64,000 nucleotides of DNA from Musa acuminata AAA Group (Eukaryota; Streptophyta; Magnoliopsida; Zingiberales; Musaceae): contig NC_088357.1 of assembly GCF_036884655.1 (NCBI RefSeq), forward strand, positions 11,251,501-11,315,500, given 5' to 3'. Both the position numbers and the translations under genes were made by a program. Within the stretch, counting starts at the first letter, position 1. Every line of letters begins with the position of its first letter. Positions 62,480 through 64,000 of the stretch are shown here, in pieces. Under the pieces are notes generated by a model, which worked only from the letters and a program-made list of their open reading frames with translations, was not told the DNA's origin and made no database searches.

Positions 62480-64000
62480 AGCGATCTCTGGCCACGTACT
62501 CGTTTGGAAAAGGAGAGAGGAGCGTCGAAGTAGTGGGGTAATGTTATCGATGGTTTGGAGCAGCAATGTGATCCCTTCGAAAGAAGAGTACAATTGTGGC
62601 TCCATGTGCGCGTAAGTAGATTTATGGGTTTGTTTTGATCAAACGTAATGAGTAGTAGTAGTAGTAGTAGTCTAAGGGGTTGAGTTAAATTGGTGTTGGG
62701 CCCGATCAATCTCAATTGCAATTTCTATTTGCTGTAAGTTCTCATTCACATCAGGTTGGCACCAATAGAACTGCGAAATCGCAAAATCATGTTTATAAAT
62801 AACTCTCAAGATTTGTCATTTTCAAGCTTGGCTAATTGAATCACCCAACTTTAGAAACAAGCTTAAATCATGATATTTTACTTCGTAAGACAACTCCCAG
62901 AGCCCATCACGAATTACCTGCGGAACTCTCCTTTGCAACCCCATCACAGCCCACAGTTTACTACTCTGAAGAAGGTGAGAAATATGACAATCTATAAGAA
63001 GACAGACTACAACTAGACATCTTTCTTTCGGGGCTACTTTGTTGTTCCCTGAATCAGTGATAATAAGAGAGAGATGGAATGCATTTATGCATGTGTTTCT
63101 GTAGATGCCATGTTTGTTTCTCCCTGCTTCCTACATGTAAATATACTTCTTTTATGTTCACTAGTTAGCTATTCAACTCTCGGAAAGTTTGGCCTACGAT
63201 ATGTTGCAGTTGTGCTGATTACCTTTTTCCAGTGAAGTGGAGTGTAAAGAGAGGTAATGCTGCCTCATGTAATGATCACTCGAGCAGCCACTAAAGCTTA
63301 ACCCCTCACAAGTCCAAATGACTTTTTTGTTCTGGTCATGCTTGATGCCTGCTGCAGCAACGAGAGCATGCTTTTGTTTGCATGAACGTGGCTTTCCTCA
63401 CGCAGCACTGAAACAAGCTGCAGCAGGCTGCATTAGTTCTTGCAGCTTTCAGCCAGCGACAAGTAGTAGCTGGTGGCCTATCGGACTTCTCGGTGCAAGC
63501 AAGTCACAGTGAGATGCTCCAGTCGTCTTCCTCCAACAATCGCAAGAACTGTCTCACCTCATTCAAGAGTTGAATGCTCTCAGTACACATTCTGAAGCTC
63601 CAAGGATCGAGAAGACCGCCACGCCGTGAGCTTATGCTCAGATTAAGCTCGACGAAAGAAATCGAGATAAATAATTAAGAATTTTAACATTGTTGCAACA
63701 TCTCAGTCGAGATAAAGATTTCGAATTGGATTATTAGTGATCTCAAAAACTTAAATTGTTAGGAAATGATCCAATATATATGAATCCTTGGCCAAACGCT
63801 TGTGCTTGCTGCACATAATACTGTGTAGCATTGCAGGTGAACAATAAAGCCACTGACCGAGAAATCGTGGCAGGATACGATCATCATTGATTGACTGAAA
63901 CCAAAACACAGTTTGTAACATGAATGTACCATTAAATTCACTGAATCTACCATCGAGGGCCACAAACTAAAGCTCCAGTGAGTTATGACTTACTAGTTAC
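62480..64000. other. Downstream of the DnaJ gene, no further gene seen
   Basis: The first part is the DnaJ 3' UTR and contains a (TAG)n run at 62651-62672. Open frames at 63318-63512 (+) and 63751-63965 (-) show no recognisable domain. The window ends in ordinary non-coding DNA. Confidence 0.5.
62651..62672. repeat. (AGT)n microsatellite in the DnaJ 3' region
   Basis: Seven AGT units. Confidence 0.9.

Noticed and set aside
63751..63965. Two overlapping minus-strand open frames at the window edge
   Set aside because: Both frames are open over the same DNA and neither has recognisable features; no support for a gene.

Overview
This is plant nuclear DNA. It holds multi-exon genes with GT-AG introns, strongly GC-rich first exons against AT-rich introns and intergenic DNA, many microsatellites, and remnants of gypsy, Mutator-like and hAT transposable elements. 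GC-rich 5' exons and long transposon-filled introns suggest a commelinid monocot (a Musa- or palm-like genome would fit). The species call is inference; no marker in the window fixes it.

Layout. (1) 834-18689 (+): an 11-exon FAM91-family gene (1008 aa, first exon non-coding). Its 7.9-kb seventh intron holds a ~1.5-kb inverted-repeat element and a decayed Ty3/gypsy chromovirus. (2) 21139-23037 (+): an intronless P-class PPR gene with an overlapping upstream ORF. (3) 25728-27307 (-): a 7-exon RING-CH (MARCH-like) membrane ubiquitin ligase. (4) About 27.3-36.2 kb: gene-poor, AT-rich DNA with LTR-like remnants, a dead MuDR-type transposase whose 3' part is a three-copy tandem repeat, and a 322-bp tandem repeat whose units end in A-runs. 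(5) 36354-41512 (+): a 3-exon acyl-activating enzyme (AMP-dependent CoA ligase). A 1-nt shift at the 3' end removes a C-terminal SRL peroxisomal signal that is still readable in another frame. (6) 43510-43920 (+): a small intronless GC-rich gene of unknown function. (7) 46314-58596 (-): a 6-exon type-B cytokinin response regulator (723 aa) with two very long introns and a 57-nt last exon 4.5 kb from its neighbour. (8) 61638-62479 (+): a 5-exon DnaJ/HSP40 gene.

The genes do not form a pathway or operon; they are unrelated plant housekeeping or regulatory genes. The clearest non-genic pattern is a hAT-type non-autonomous transposon family with GTACCG-rich termini. It is present at least five times (13458, 18933, 20168, 48019, 53102), and each copy is bordered by an 8-bp target-site duplication visible in the sequence (four perfect, one 7/8). 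I see no evidence for a wholly new multi-gene system. The items most worth checking are the lost peroxisomal signal, the hAT family, the triplicated segment of the MULE, and the duplicated promoter module of the acyl-activating enzyme.
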